A stretch of DNA of 28,729 nt from an uncultured Clostridia bacterium (GTDB taxonomy: Bacteria; Bacillota; Clostridia; UMGS1883): contig CAKSFM010000021.1 in assembly GCA_934454525.1 (NCBI GenBank), positions 1 to 28,729 on the forward strand. Reading direction: 5' to 3'. Shown one piece after another: positions 1 through 7,296 of this stretch. How positions within the stretch are numbered: position 1 is the stretch's first letter; each line of letters begins with the position of its first letter. The translations under genes were made by a program, and so were the position numbers. Under the pieces are notes generated by a model, which worked only from the letters and a program-made list of their open reading frames with translations, did no database searches and was not told the DNA's origin.

Positions 1-3
1 TTT

Positions 4-32
4 ATTATACATCGCCGCAAACCGTTTGTCAA
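4..32 (-). promoter_or_regulatory. Consensus sigma-A promoter leaving the window
   Basis: On the minus strand a perfect TTGACA (27-32) is followed after 17 bp by a perfect TATAAT (4-9). It points off the left edge, so its gene lies outside the window. A-rich tracts lie just upstream (35-62 read on the minus strand), resembling an UP element. With the second promoter-like pair upstream at 121-149 this is the arrangement expected in front of a highly expressed operon such as rRNA or tRNA genes; that assignment is inference. Confidence 0.7.
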
Positions 33-120
33 CACTTTTTTTCAACTTTTTTCAGTTTTTTTCGTGCCGCTCTCTTTGCTCTGCTTCCGCTCGTCCGATT
101 CCCGCCGTGCAACGTATGCT

Positions 121-149
121 ATATTACCACCTTTTCCTCCTCTTGTCAA
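121..149 (-). promoter_or_regulatory. Upstream tandem promoter candidate
   Basis: Minus strand TTGACA (144-149), 17 bp spacer, then TAATAT (121-126), which matches four of six -10 positions. It lies 117 bp behind the stronger promoter at 4-32 and in the same orientation. Nothing else (no ORF with an SD) was seen between 1 and 207. Confidence 0.45.
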
Positions 150-207
150 CTACTTTCTTTCACTTTTTCGATATTTTTTTTATTTTTTGATATTTGCATA
201 AAAATCA

Positions 208-236
208 TTGACACAAACATATGTCAGATATATAAT
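208..236 (+). promoter_or_regulatory. thiT promoter
   Basis: TTGACA (208-213), 17 bp spacer and TATAAT (231-236) are both exact consensus boxes. Transcription would start near 243, giving a leader of about 225 nt that contains the TPP riboswitch. Confidence 0.85.
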
Positions 237-242
237 GAAAGT

Positions 243-257
243 GTGCAGAATCTGCAC
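243..257 (+). repeat. Perfect inverted repeat at the thiT transcription start
   Basis: GTGCAGA-A-TCTGCAC is a 7-bp perfect inverted repeat with one central base, starting at the predicted +1 site. It could be an operator or a 5'-terminal RNA hairpin ahead of the riboswitch; the loop of a single base makes the DNA-operator reading easier. Confidence 0.5.
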
Positions 258-267
258 GAAAAAAATA

Positions 268-376
268 AAAGGGGTGCTTGCTTTAAGCAGGCTGAGATTA
301 AGCGTGTTTCCGCTTTGACCCTTGGGCCTTGCGCCCGTAACCTGATTTGGATAATGCCAACGTAGGGAAAGCAATG
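268..376 (+). ncRNA. TPP riboswitch (THI element)
   Basis: The conserved THI-box blocks are present in order: GGGGTGC at 271, CTGAGA at 292, ACCCTTG near 318, AACCTGAT at 339-346 and GGATAATGCCAACGTAGGGAA-like sequence at 349-369. It binds thiamine pyrophosphate and here precedes a terminator hairpin and a thiamine transporter gene, so TPP should cause premature termination of thiT. The match to the family is strong by eye. Confidence 0.96.
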
Positions 377-386
377 TAAGTTTATT

Positions 387-420
387 CGGGTTATGTCACG
401 CAGGCATGACCCGTTTTTTT
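387..420 (+). terminator. Riboswitch-controlled intrinsic terminator
   Basis: CGGGTTATGT pairs with GCATGACCCG (387-396 with 404-413, one or two G-U pairs), followed by seven T (414-420). It sits directly after the TPP aptamer and about 45 bp before the thiT start, the usual expression platform. Confidence 0.85.
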
Positions 421-466
421 GCTGTCATGTCAGATCAGGCATTTTATAAAGAAAGGAGGTTATTTT

Positions 467-1021
467 ATGTCTTCAACAAAGAAAATAACGACAAGCGCAC
501 TTATGATTGCGCTGGCAGCGGTGCTTGCATGGGTATCCAAAATCATACCCGCACCGTGGATGCAGGGCGGTTCAATCACAATTGCAAGTATGGTGCCTAT
601 TATCGCCGTTTCAATCATGCTCGGAACAAAATGGGGTTTGGCGTCATCGCTTGTATACGCGCTGATTCAGATGGTTCAGGGATTTTATCCGCCGCCGACG
701 CGCGATTTTATAAGCTATCTGCTTGTAATCGCACTCGATTACATAATTGCATTCGGAGTGCTTGGACTTGCCGGCCTGTTTTACGGACTTTTCGGCAAAA
801 CGCGTTTTGCCGCTGCCGCTTCAGCATTTATTGTTACGGCGCTGCGCTATGTGTGCCATATTCTGTCCGGAATTCTCATTTGGGGAGTATACGCAGAGAA
901 AGGGCAGTCTGTATTTGCATATTCGCTTACATATAATGGCTCGTATATGATTCCCGAAATCATAATTTCCACTGTTGTGGTCTTTGCTCTCAGCAAATTC
1001 ATCTGCGAAAAAACAGAATAA
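467..1021 (+). CDS. thiT: ThiT-type thiamine ECF transporter S-component
   Basis: This 184-residue, very hydrophobic protein is the substrate-binding membrane subunit of an energy-coupling-factor importer for thiamine. About six transmembrane segments are visible, starting near residue 8. The hallmark stretch of loops and helices is present: TSALMIALAAVLAWVSKII near the N-terminus, a GGSIT turn near 48, the WG(L)xS motif near 68, and an aromatic C-terminal region with YNGSYM. The start at 467 is chosen because AAAGGAGG ends 8 nt upstream; the longer open frame from 419 would begin inside the terminator. The TPP riboswitch upstream independently supports a thiamine substrate. No ECF ATPase or EcfT gene is in the window, so it probably shares a housekeeping ECF module encoded elsewhere (group II system). 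Confidence 0.93.
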   Translation: MSSTKKITTSALMIALAAVLAWVSKIIPAPWMQGGSITIASMVPIIAVSIMLGTKWGLASSLVYALIQMVQGFYPPPTRDFISYLLVIALDYIIAFGVLGLAGLFYGLFGKTRFAAAASAFIVTALRYVCHILSGILIWGVYAEKGQSVFAYSLTYNGSYMIPEIIISTVVVFALSKFICEKTE

Positions 1022-1030
1022 TCACGTTCG

Positions 1031-1075
1031 AAAACCGCTGTAAATCAAAATGCTTTACAGCGGTTTTCTTTTTCT
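1031..1075. terminator. Bidirectional terminator between thiT and the BofC-like gene
   Basis: A 14-bp stem (1031-1044 with 1053-1066; AAAACCGCTGTAAA and its complement) has a loop of 8 nt and T-rich tails on both strands. It lies between two convergent genes and can serve both. Confidence 0.9.
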
Positions 1076-1089
1076 TAGAAAATGCCCTT

Positions 1090-1458
1090 TCAGCTTGTGA
1101 AGTCCTCAATTATTTGCAGCGCTTCCTCAAGAGATTCCGCCGCAATTCCATCCGCCAGTTCCTCCTTGTCCGCCCTTGGAAGCGCGGAAACATCGCTGTC
1201 ATATTCCTCCCACACAAGCGGTGTTCCTTCCTCTGTTTTGCGGAAGAGAATAATTTTACCGTTTTTTTCTCCGACAATATATTCATTGCTCATTTTCGGG
1301 GAAAGCGGAGCAGCAGATTTTTCTGCGTTTGCCTTGGCTTCAATCGGAATTTTTGTTCCCTGCCTTATTCTTGCTCCGGACACATATCCCGAAAAAGTTC
1401 CGCAGAAAGTTACGGCGCAAAGGGCGGCGCCTGATGCCAATATTAATATTTTTTTCAA
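1090..1458 (-). CDS. Small secreted protein with BofC C-terminal-like domain
   Basis: The protein has 122 residues. An N-terminal signal or anchor segment (KKILILASGAALCAVTFCG, about residues 2-20) is followed by a short linker and a domain that ends with the pattern LP..D...L.DGI...S.EEAL..IEDF.S. This tail matches my recollection of the BofC C-terminal domain found in many small clostridial proteins; in Bacillus, BofC is an intercompartmental checkpoint protein of sporulation. Here only the C-terminal domain is present, so a checkpoint role is not implied. The start is a TTG at 1458: GGGAGGG ends 5 nt before it and the signal peptide starts there. An in-frame ATG at 1500 has no SD. Convergent with thiT, divergent from the PBP gene. 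Confidence 0.72.
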   Translation of the reverse strand: MKKILILASGAALCAVTFCGTFSGYVSGARIRQGTKIPIEAKANAEKSAAPLSPKMSNEYIVGEKNGKIILFRKTEEGTPLVWEEYDSDVSALPRADKEELADGIAAESLEEALQIIEDFTS

Positions 1459-1609
1459 AAAACCCCTCCCTTTAATGCTATTCTTTGACGATATACGCAT
1501 ATTTATTCAATTATTTATGGCTTTGTAACACTTTTTTAATGTCTTTATGTTATAGTTTAATGTGGTTGAATTTATTGTTCTGCCATGTACAGACAAGGAG
1601 TGGATACAT

Positions 1610-3952
1610 ATGAGCAAAAAACGAAAACGGGCAAAAAAACCGATGAACATATTCCTCAAATCGCTGCTGGTAATTTTTCTTACCTTTTTTATATGCGGAA
1701 TTGCGGTTGTGGGACTTGTTGCAGGCTCGCTGTTCGGATACGTTGAAAAAACGGATTTGGTTGACGTTGATAATCTCAGACTTAACCTGACATCGTTTAT
1801 TTATGCAACGAATCCGGAAACCGGAGAAACGGAAGAGCTTGAAAGGCTGTATGACACGGAAAACAGAATCTGGGTCAGCAGCAGCGAGATTCCCGAATAT
1901 CTCAAAAACGCTTTTATCGCTATTGAGGATGAGCGTTTTTACAGTCACTGCGGTTTCGACATAAAAAGGCTTGCCGGTGCAACGATTCAGTATGTTGCAC
2001 ACAAGGGTCACTCAAGCTACGGCGGAAGTACGATTACGCAGCAGCTGATAAAGAATCTCACGCAGGATGACGACTATTCCGTTAAGAGAAAAATCCAGGA
2101 AATATACCGTGCATATAATCTTGAAAAACAGCTGTCAAAGGATGAAATCCTGGAATATTACTTAAACACGATTTATCTCAGCCAGAAATGCAACGGCGTT
2201 GCGAGCGCCGCGCATGTGTATTTCAACAAAGAGGTTTCGGAGCTTTCACTTGCGGAATGTGCTTCAATTGCCGGTATCACAAAATTCCCGACAAAGTATG
2301 ACCCGCTTGTAAATCCCGAAAATAATAAGGAACGTCAGCTTGTTATCCTTAAGAAGATGCTTGAACTGGGACTTATCACTGAGGATGAATATACAGAGGC
2401 AAAGGACGAGAAGCTTGTCTTTGCCGAATCAAACACCGATGAAAGCAAAAATAATCAGAGCTACTTTGTTGACGCAGCAATTGACCAGATTATAAAAGAC
2501 CTGATGGATAAATATAATTATACCCGTGAGTTTGCCAGCAAGGTACTTTATAACGGCGGACTCAGGATATATCTTTCCATTGATTCCGATATTCAGGCAA
2601 AGCTGGACGCAGTTTACCGGGATGATTCGGCATTTCAGAAAGGGCGCGGAACGGTTCAGCCGCAATCTTCAATGGTTATAATGGATCCGTACACGGGACT
2701 TGTCAAGGCGCTTGTGGGCGGACGCGGAGAAAAGGAAGGCAAGCGTACGCTTAACCGTGCAACGCAGACTCTGCGACAGCCGGGTTCTTCAATCAAGCCG
2801 CTGTCGGTTTACTCTCCGGCGATCGAATACGGGCTTATAACACCCTCCACGATTGTAAACGATTCCAAAATCAGCTTCGGAGACTGGACGCCGCGCAATG
2901 ACGACAGACGTTTCCTTGGCAAAATCACTGTGCGCGCGGCGCTCAGAGGTTCAAGAAATATTCCGGCGGTTAAGATTTGCGATTATCTCACGCCGGAGGC
3001 ATCGTTTGACTTTCTGCGTGACAGGTATCATATTTCCTCGCTTGTCGAATCCGAAAAGAGGAACGGAAAAACTTTTACGGATATAGGTCTTTCGCAGATT
3101 GCGCTCGGAGGATTTACGGACGGTGTGACTGTGCTTGATATGTGTGCGGCATACTGCGTTTTTCCGAACGGCGGAACTTATATCACTCCGTCAACGTATA
3201 CAAAAGTTCTTGATTCTAACGGAAAAGTTTTGCTTGAGCACAATAAAAAAGGGAAAATTGCAATAAGTGAATCAACAGCACGCGATATGGTAAGCATGAT
3301 GACGGATGTTGTAACGGGCGGCACAGGGCGCGCGGCGGCAATTCCCGGTATGCGCGCTGCCGGCAAAACCGGCACCACCTCCAGCAATATGGACAGATGG
3401 TTTGTCGGATACACACCGTACTATGTCGGTGCAGTGTGGTTCGGATATGACCAGCAGGCATCGCTTAAAGGCTTCTCCCCGAATCCTGCCGCCGTTGCAT
3501 GGCGCAAGGTCATGACAGAGGTCCATAAGGGTCTTAAAAATAAGGAATTTTTTGCAGATGATGATTCCAAAGAGCTTACCGTTATGGTTTGCGCGGACAG
3601 CGGACTTCCGTCAACACCGCTTTGTCCGAAAGTTAAAGCGAAGGTATTTGAAAAGGGCGACGTTCCGAAAAAGACATGTGACGAGCATCCTTATAAGTTC
3701 AATCAGAACAAGCTTTCGCACGGAGCCGCTCCCTCCAAATCCGGCGTAATTAAAAAGAACGAAGATGTTGCCGGGAATGTTCAGGATGAAGAAAACAGCG
3801 AATCAAACCACGGAACACAAAACGGCGGTTCTTCTTCAGCGAATACCGGCGGTTCTTCCGGAAACGGTTCATCGGGGAACGCATCATCACCATCACACGA
3901 ACAGCACAATCCGGCTGAATCACAGGGCAGCGCCGGAACGGTGCTCAACTGA
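1610..3952 (+). CDS. Class A penicillin-binding protein (PBP1A family)
   Basis: Bifunctional peptidoglycan synthase of 780 residues, membrane-anchored with the catalytic part outside. A basic N-terminus and one membrane helix (about 13-43) precede a GT51 glycosyltransferase domain: IEDERFYSHCGFD at 105-117 with catalytic Glu106, GGSTITQQLIKNL at 138-150, and RKIQEIYRAYNLEKQLSKDE (160-179). The transpeptidase domain has SSIK (Ser393 nucleophile, Lys396), SRN (448-450) and KTGT (586-589), so all catalytic motifs are intact. After about residue 700 there is a low-complexity tail rich in Ser, Gly and Asn, common in Firmicutes PBPs. ATG 1610 follows AAGGAG; the 48 bp of open frame upstream are unsupported. 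An extended -10-like TGTTATAGT at 1548-1556 may be its promoter. The next gene begins 23 bp downstream, so they are probably cotranscribed. Confidence 0.96.
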   Translation: MSKKRKRAKKPMNIFLKSLLVIFLTFFICGIAVVGLVAGSLFGYVEKTDLVDVDNLRLNLTSFIYATNPETGETEELERLYDTENRIWVSSSEIPEYLKNAFIAIEDERFYSHCGFDIKRLAGATIQYVAHKGHSSYGGSTITQQLIKNLTQDDDYSVKRKIQEIYRAYNLEKQLSKDEILEYYLNTIYLSQKCNGVASAAHVYFNKEVSELSLAECASIAGITKFPTKYDPLVNPENNKERQLVILKKMLELGLITEDEYTEAKDEKLVFAESNTDESKNNQSYFVDAAIDQIIKDLMDKYNYTREFASKVLYNGGLRIYLSIDSDIQAKLDAVYRDDSAFQKGRGTVQPQSSMVIMDPYTGLVKALVGGRGEKEGKRTLNRATQTLRQPGSSIKPLSVYSPAIEYGLITPSTIVNDSKISFGDWTPRNDDRRFLGKITVRAALRGSRNIPAVKICDYLTPEASFDFLRDRYHISSLVESEKRNGKTFTDIGLSQIALGGFTDGVTVLDMCAAYCVFPNGGTYITPSTYTKVLDSNGKVLLEHNKKGKIAISESTARDMVSMMTDVVTGGTGRAAAIPGMRAAGKTGTTSSNMDRWFVGYTPYYVGAVWFGYDQQASLKGFSPNPAAVAWRKVMTEVHKGLKNKEFFADDDSKELTVMVCADSGLPSTPLCPKVKAKVFEKGDVPKKTCDEHPYKFNQNKLSHGAAPSKSGVIKKNEDVAGNVQDEENSESNHGTQNGGSSSANTGGSSGNGSSGNASSPSHEQHNPAESQGSAGTVLN

Positions 3953-3975
3953 AAAGAAAGGATGGAAAAAATATT

Positions 3976-4491
3976 ATGGCTTTTAAGGAATATATGATTA
4001 AAAGAGAGCTTTCGCCGCTTGACAGAATTGCAACTGTTTTGCTTTATGCAGCGGCAGCGGCTGTCAGCCTGGTTGTAATAGTCTTATTTATGCCCACTCC
4101 GTTTGCTTCAATTGCGCTTTTGGCAGTGTTCGGGCTTTTCTGGCTGGCACATTATCTTTCGGCGAGACTCAAGCGCGAATACGAGTATATCTGCACTGAC
4201 GATTGCATAGATATAGATATGATAATGAATAAAAGCCGCAGAAAAAGGCTGATCTCGTTTGATATGAAAAACACCGAGCTTCTTGCTTCTGTCAGCGACC
4301 CCGACTACAACAATATTCTTGCATCGCAGTTTGACAAAACGATTGATGCGACAAGCGGCAGACGCGACGCGCAGGTGTACTTTGCCGTTGTTGATAAAAA
4401 CGGGCGCATACTCGTAAAATTCGAGCCGACCTATAACATGCTTACGTTACTGCAGCAGTATGCCCGCAGCAAAGTGCATATTTACGAATAA
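3976..4491 (+). CDS. Two-TM membrane protein of unknown function (DUF6106-like)
   Basis: This 171-residue protein has a short basic cytosolic N-terminus, two predicted membrane helices (about 18-39 and 43-62), and a soluble C-terminal domain of about 105 residues. The soluble part has alternating beta-like stretches (YEYICTDDCIDIDMIM, AQVYFAVVDKNGRILVKFEP), reminiscent of a PH-like or bacterial-PH membrane protein. I associate it with the clostridial family DUF6106 from its layout, but cannot confirm this. It lies 23 bp after the PBP gene and 21 bp before the NAD(P)HX repair gene, so it is within the same operon. SD is AAAGGA at 3957, somewhat far (about 13 nt) from the ATG. An out-of-frame ATG at 3962 opens only an 11-codon frame that overlaps the start. 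Confidence 0.7.
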   Translation: MAFKEYMIKRELSPLDRIATVLLYAAAAAVSLVVIVLFMPTPFASIALLAVFGLFWLAHYLSARLKREYEYICTDDCIDIDMIMNKSRRKRLISFDMKNTELLASVSDPDYNNILASQFDKTIDATSGRRDAQVYFAVVDKNGRILVKFEPTYNMLTLLQQYARSKVHIYE

Positions 4492-4512
4492 AATCGGAAC
4501 GGGGTTTTTTAT

Positions 4513-6006
4513 ATGCTGTTTTTATCCACTCAGATGATAAGGTCTGCCGAGGAGCAGACGATGAAAAATGTGCCGGAGCTTTGCCTTATTGAAAATGCTG
4601 CCGCTGCTTGCTTTAAGCGGCTGCAGCATTTTTCCTCTGTCTGCATATTCTGCGGAAAAGGCAACAACGGAAGCGACGGTTATGCAGCGGCGCTGCTGCT
4701 GCACAGAGCAGGCAAACGCGTTGAAATTGTACAGGCTGCCGAACCGGGCGCACCTTGCTGCATACGTCTTGCAGAGAAATGCGCTGCCGAGGGCATACCG
4801 GTCAGCGCCGCAGTGCCGATTGATATTGACGATTTTGAATGTATTCTTGACGCTATCTTCGGAATAGGGATTTCGGGAACTGTACCGCAGAATATTGAGC
4901 GGCTTATCGGAATTATCAACGCTTTTCACGGAACTGTAATATCGGCGGATGTGCCGAGCGGAATGAACGCCGACACCGGGGAGGTGTGCGGCGCCTGCGT
5001 CAGAGCTGACGAAACGCTTACCTTTACCGCGCCGAAAACAGGAATGCTTTCAAATGAAAGCGTTGACCTCTGCGGAGAAATAACCGTCTGTGAGGTTGGA
5101 ATTCCCGTTAATTACAGTGAATTTTCCGAAAACACCTGTGTTCCGATTTGCGGCAAATCCGTGCGCGCGATGCTTCCCGAAAGAAGCCGCAGCGGACACA
5201 AGGGCACATTCGGCACAGCCGTTATGATATGCGGCAGCTTCGGCATGGCAGGAGCAGCGGCAATGGCAGCGCGCAGCGCATACAAAAGCGGCTGCGGACT
5301 TGTTAAGATTATCGCGCCGCGGTCAATTTGCCAGATACTGAATATAATGGCAGGGGAAGCAGTTGTAATCCCCTGCCCCGAAAAGGACGGGCGGCTGCTT
5401 CCCTCCCTCAGTGAAAGTGCATTATCCGCACTGCGGTGTGCCGATTCGGTGCTTATCGGCTGCGGATTGGGCGGCAGCGGTCATGCTGAGCTTATCAAAA
5501 ATGCCCTTGACGCAACCGGCGCGAATGTTATCATAGACGCGGACGGCATTAATTCACTCTGCGGCAGACTTGATATTATCAGAAACAAAAATGTGCTTCT
5601 CACGCCGCATCCCCTTGAGTTTTCAAGGATAAGCGGTTTATCCGTTGACGAAATTGAGAAAAGCCGCATAGACGCAGCTGAAAGCTTCGCGAGAGAGTAC
5701 GGAATAAGGCTGCTGCTCAAGGGCGCAAGAACGGTTATTGCATACGGCGGCAGCAATAAATATGTTTCACTGACGGCGACAAGCGCACTTGCAAAGGCAG
5801 GCTCAGGTGATATTCTGAGCGGAATAATCGCTTCGCTGTGTGCACAGGGACTGACGCTGACCGACAGCGCAGCAGCAGGCTGCTGTATACACGGAAACGC
5901 CGGACTGCTTGCCGAACGAAAAATCGGTGCGTACGGAGCGGACGCGGATGATATTATCGCAAATATCCCGTATGCAATAAAAAAAATTCTCAGCCGGGCA
6001 ATGTAA
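4513..6006 (+). CDS. nnr: Bifunctional NAD(P)H-hydrate repair enzyme (epimerase + dehydratase)
   Basis: A 497-residue fusion that repairs hydrated NADH and NADPH in the cytosol. The N-terminal YjeF_N domain (about 1-205) epimerises R-NAD(P)HX to the S form; it carries GKGNNGSDG at 48-56 (usual GxGNNGGDG with Ser for one Gly) and DVPSGMNADTGE at 146-157. The C-terminal ribokinase-like YjeF_C domain (about 220-497) is the ADP-dependent S-NAD(P)HX dehydratase, with HKGTFG (229-234), GCGLG (316-320), DADGIN (342-347), TPHPLEF (364-370) and AGSGD (429-433). The SD is weak (GAACGGGG). The gene follows the PBP and DUF6106-like genes and precedes mazEF. In many Firmicutes nnr, alr and mazEF are neighbours; no alr lies between them here. 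Confidence 0.95.
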   Translation: MLFLSTQMIRSAEEQTMKNVPELCLIENAAAACFKRLQHFSSVCIFCGKGNNGSDGYAAALLLHRAGKRVEIVQAAEPGAPCCIRLAEKCAAEGIPVSAAVPIDIDDFECILDAIFGIGISGTVPQNIERLIGIINAFHGTVISADVPSGMNADTGEVCGACVRADETLTFTAPKTGMLSNESVDLCGEITVCEVGIPVNYSEFSENTCVPICGKSVRAMLPERSRSGHKGTFGTAVMICGSFGMAGAAAMAARSAYKSGCGLVKIIAPRSICQILNIMAGEAVVIPCPEKDGRLLPSLSESALSALRCADSVLIGCGLGGSGHAELIKNALDATGANVIIDADGINSLCGRLDIIRNKNVLLTPHPLEFSRISGLSVDEIEKSRIDAAESFAREYGIRLLLKGARTVIAYGGSNKYVSLTATSALAKAGSGDILSGIIASLCAQGLTLTDSAAAGCCIHGNAGLLAERKIGAYGADADDIIANIPYAIKKILSRAM

Positions 6007-6070
6007 TTTTTCCTTTTTATGTATGCTGTTCTTGATTCTTGTGCATAATGAACTTGTAGACAGCACTGCC

Positions 6071-6112
6071 GTAACTTACATATATATTTTACGGCGCATT
6101 GGAATAAGTTAC
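6071..6112. repeat. Spaced inverted repeat upstream of the mazEF promoter
   Basis: GTAACTTA (6071-6078) and its perfect complement TAAGTTAC (6105-6112) are 8-bp arms whose centres lie 34 bp apart. The right arm ends 2 bp before the -35 box. This fits paired operator half-sites for a ribbon-helix-helix antitoxin, but the pairing with MazE is inference. Confidence 0.5.
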
Positions 6113-6114
6113 AT

Positions 6115-6143
6115 TTGACCCGCCCCGTTATTTGTAGTATAAT
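6115..6143 (+). promoter_or_regulatory. mazEF promoter
   Basis: TTGACC (6115-6120), 17 bp spacer, TATAAT (6138-6143). It lies 34 bp before the mazE start and immediately after the spaced inverted repeat. Confidence 0.8.
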
Positions 6144-6177
6144 TATTACAGTATTTATATCAAGGGGGGCATGTCAG

Positions 6178-6480
6178 ATGAAGGAACAGGCTCAGCGCAA
6201 AATTTCGGTCACGCTGCCCGGCTCGCTGATTGACGAGGCGGAGGCGGTTGCCCGTGCAGACAGGCACACCAGAAGTGAAATAATTGCGCTGGCAGTTAAA
6301 CAATATCTTCGCGAAAAAAGGCGCATTGAGCTTAAAAATGCTATGCAGAGAGGTTATCTCGAAATGGGAACGCTCAATCTTGAAATTGCCGAAAAATCAA
6401 TTGCATCCGATGAAAGTGCATATAAGGTCTACGAGGATTTTTTATCGGAGAGTGACGACAGTGATTGTAAAACGCGGTGA
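6178..6480 (+). CDS. mazE: MazE/EndoAI-type antitoxin (ribbon-helix-helix)
   Basis: The 100-residue protein begins with a CopG/RHH DNA-binding motif (KISVTLPGSLIDEAEAVARA, then HTRSEIIALAVKQYL). This forms the dimeric beta-ribbon that binds its own operator. The C-terminal part contains RGYLEMGTLNLEIAEKSI, close to the segment of Bacillus EndoAI (RGYMEM.. NLNIA) that wraps around and inhibits the toxin. ATG 6178 is preceded at 8 nt by AAGGGGGG; an ATG at 6171 is out of frame. The gene overlaps mazF by 20 bp, consistent with translational coupling and antitoxin-first order. Promoter and possible operator are just upstream. Confidence 0.9.
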   Translation: MKEQAQRKISVTLPGSLIDEAEAVARADRHTRSEIIALAVKQYLREKRRIELKNAMQRGYLEMGTLNLEIAEKSIASDESAYKVYEDFLSESDDSDCKTR

Positions 6481-6811
6481 CATTTTTTATGCCGATCTCA
6501 GCCCGGTTGTCGGCTCGGAGCAGGGAGGTATCAGACCCGTTCTGGTGGTTCAGAACGATGTTGGCAATAAATACAGTCCGACGGTGATAGCCGCTGCCAT
6601 AACAAGCAAAATTAATAAGGCTAAACTTCCGACGCACATTGAAATAGACGCGCTTGATTACGGTTTGAGCAAGGACAGCGTTATCCTGCTTGAACAGGTG
6701 CGCACTATCGATAAGCAGCGGCTGCGCGAAAAAATCGGAAGGCTTGACGAAATACAGATGCTTAAGGTCAACAATGCGCTGTCAATCAGCTTTGGTCTTG
6801 CGGATGTATAA
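6461..6811 (+). CDS. mazF: MazF/EndoA endoribonuclease toxin
   Basis: At 116 residues this is the same length as Bacillus subtilis EndoA and aligns to it almost without gaps by eye: VKRGD.. ADLSPVVGSEQGG.RPVLV.QND at the N-terminus, SPTVI.AAIT, KAKLPTH.EIDA, DSVILLEQ.RTIDKQRL. It cleaves single-stranded mRNA at a short specific sequence (UACAU in the Bacillus enzyme) unless bound by MazE. The catalytic residues Arg25 and Thr48 of EndoA are conserved at the same positions, so it should be active. The start is GTG 6461, with GGAGAG 8 nt upstream inside mazE; longer frames upstream are just the mazE shadow. The recognition site of this copy cannot be read from the sequence. Confidence 0.95.
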   Translation: MIVKRGDIFYADLSPVVGSEQGGIRPVLVVQNDVGNKYSPTVIAAAITSKINKAKLPTHIEIDALDYGLSKDSVILLEQVRTIDKQRLREKIGRLDEIQMLKVNNALSISFGLADV

Positions 6812-6830
6812 TTGAAAGGATGTTTTACAC

Positions 6831-7229
6831 ATGAAAAAAAGAGTTGCATTGATACTCGGAGCGCTTTCCGCGTTTCTCATTCTCGGCTGTTTTGCCGCCG
6901 AACCGGGAACGGAGGGCGACCCTCTTGTTACGAAAAGCTATATTGAAAGTGTTGTTTACCCGAACATGAAATTTAACCTCGTTAATGTTCCCGCCGGAAA
7001 AAGCGTTATCTGCTCCTCCGGCACAGAGCTTGTTCTGCGAATGGGAACATGCAGCGTTATCGGAACGGCGAAAGGCGGACTCGGCGATGTTACCATGGGT
7101 TTTGACCTTGCCAACGGCACAGCGGTTCAAGGAAATCACCTGCTGCTTGTTCCCACCGATGACGGACGCGGAGTATATACGTCAACCGACTGCATACTTA
7201 TGATTAAGGGGTCTTATACAATTAATTAA
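6831..7229 (+). CDS. Small exported protein, putative lipoprotein, unknown function
   Basis: The protein has 132 residues. Residues 1-20 form a signal peptide ending ILGC; Cys20 could be a lipobox cysteine, although Leu at -2 is not ideal and signal peptidase I cleavage after AA is an alternative. The mature part has GDPLVTKSYI, a central GTELVLRMGT, and near the C-terminus NGTAVQGNHLLLVPTDDGRGV followed by LMIKGSYTI. I recall a clostridial family of unknown function with this NHLL-P-DGRG-KG.Y pattern but no name for it. It starts 19 bp after mazF with SD AAAGGATG, and may be read from the mazEF promoter, yet its fold has no obvious relation to the toxin. A bidirectional terminator follows. 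Confidence 0.75.
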   Translation: MKKRVALILGALSAFLILGCFAAEPGTEGDPLVTKSYIESVVYPNMKFNLVNVPAGKSVICSSGTELVLRMGTCSVIGTAKGGLGDVTMGFDLANGTAVQGNHLLLVPTDDGRGVYTSTDCILMIKGSYTIN

Positions 7230-7237
7230 TATAAATC

Positions 7238-7284
7238 AAAAAAGCTGAGAAAGCGACTTAAGCAAATCGCATTCTCAGCTTTTT
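7238..7284. terminator. Bidirectional terminator
   Basis: AAAAAGCTGAGAAAGCGA (from 7239) pairs with TCGCATTCTCAGCTTTTT (7267-7284) with one A:A mismatch. It lies between the convergent exported-protein gene and the GH31 gene. Confidence 0.88.
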
Positions 7285-7296
7285 AATATGACAAAA

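Noticed and set aside
1459..1500. Upstream ATG (1500) as start of the BofC-like gene
   Set aside because: No SD precedes it, while the TTG at 1458 has a strong SD at proper spacing and starts at the signal peptide.
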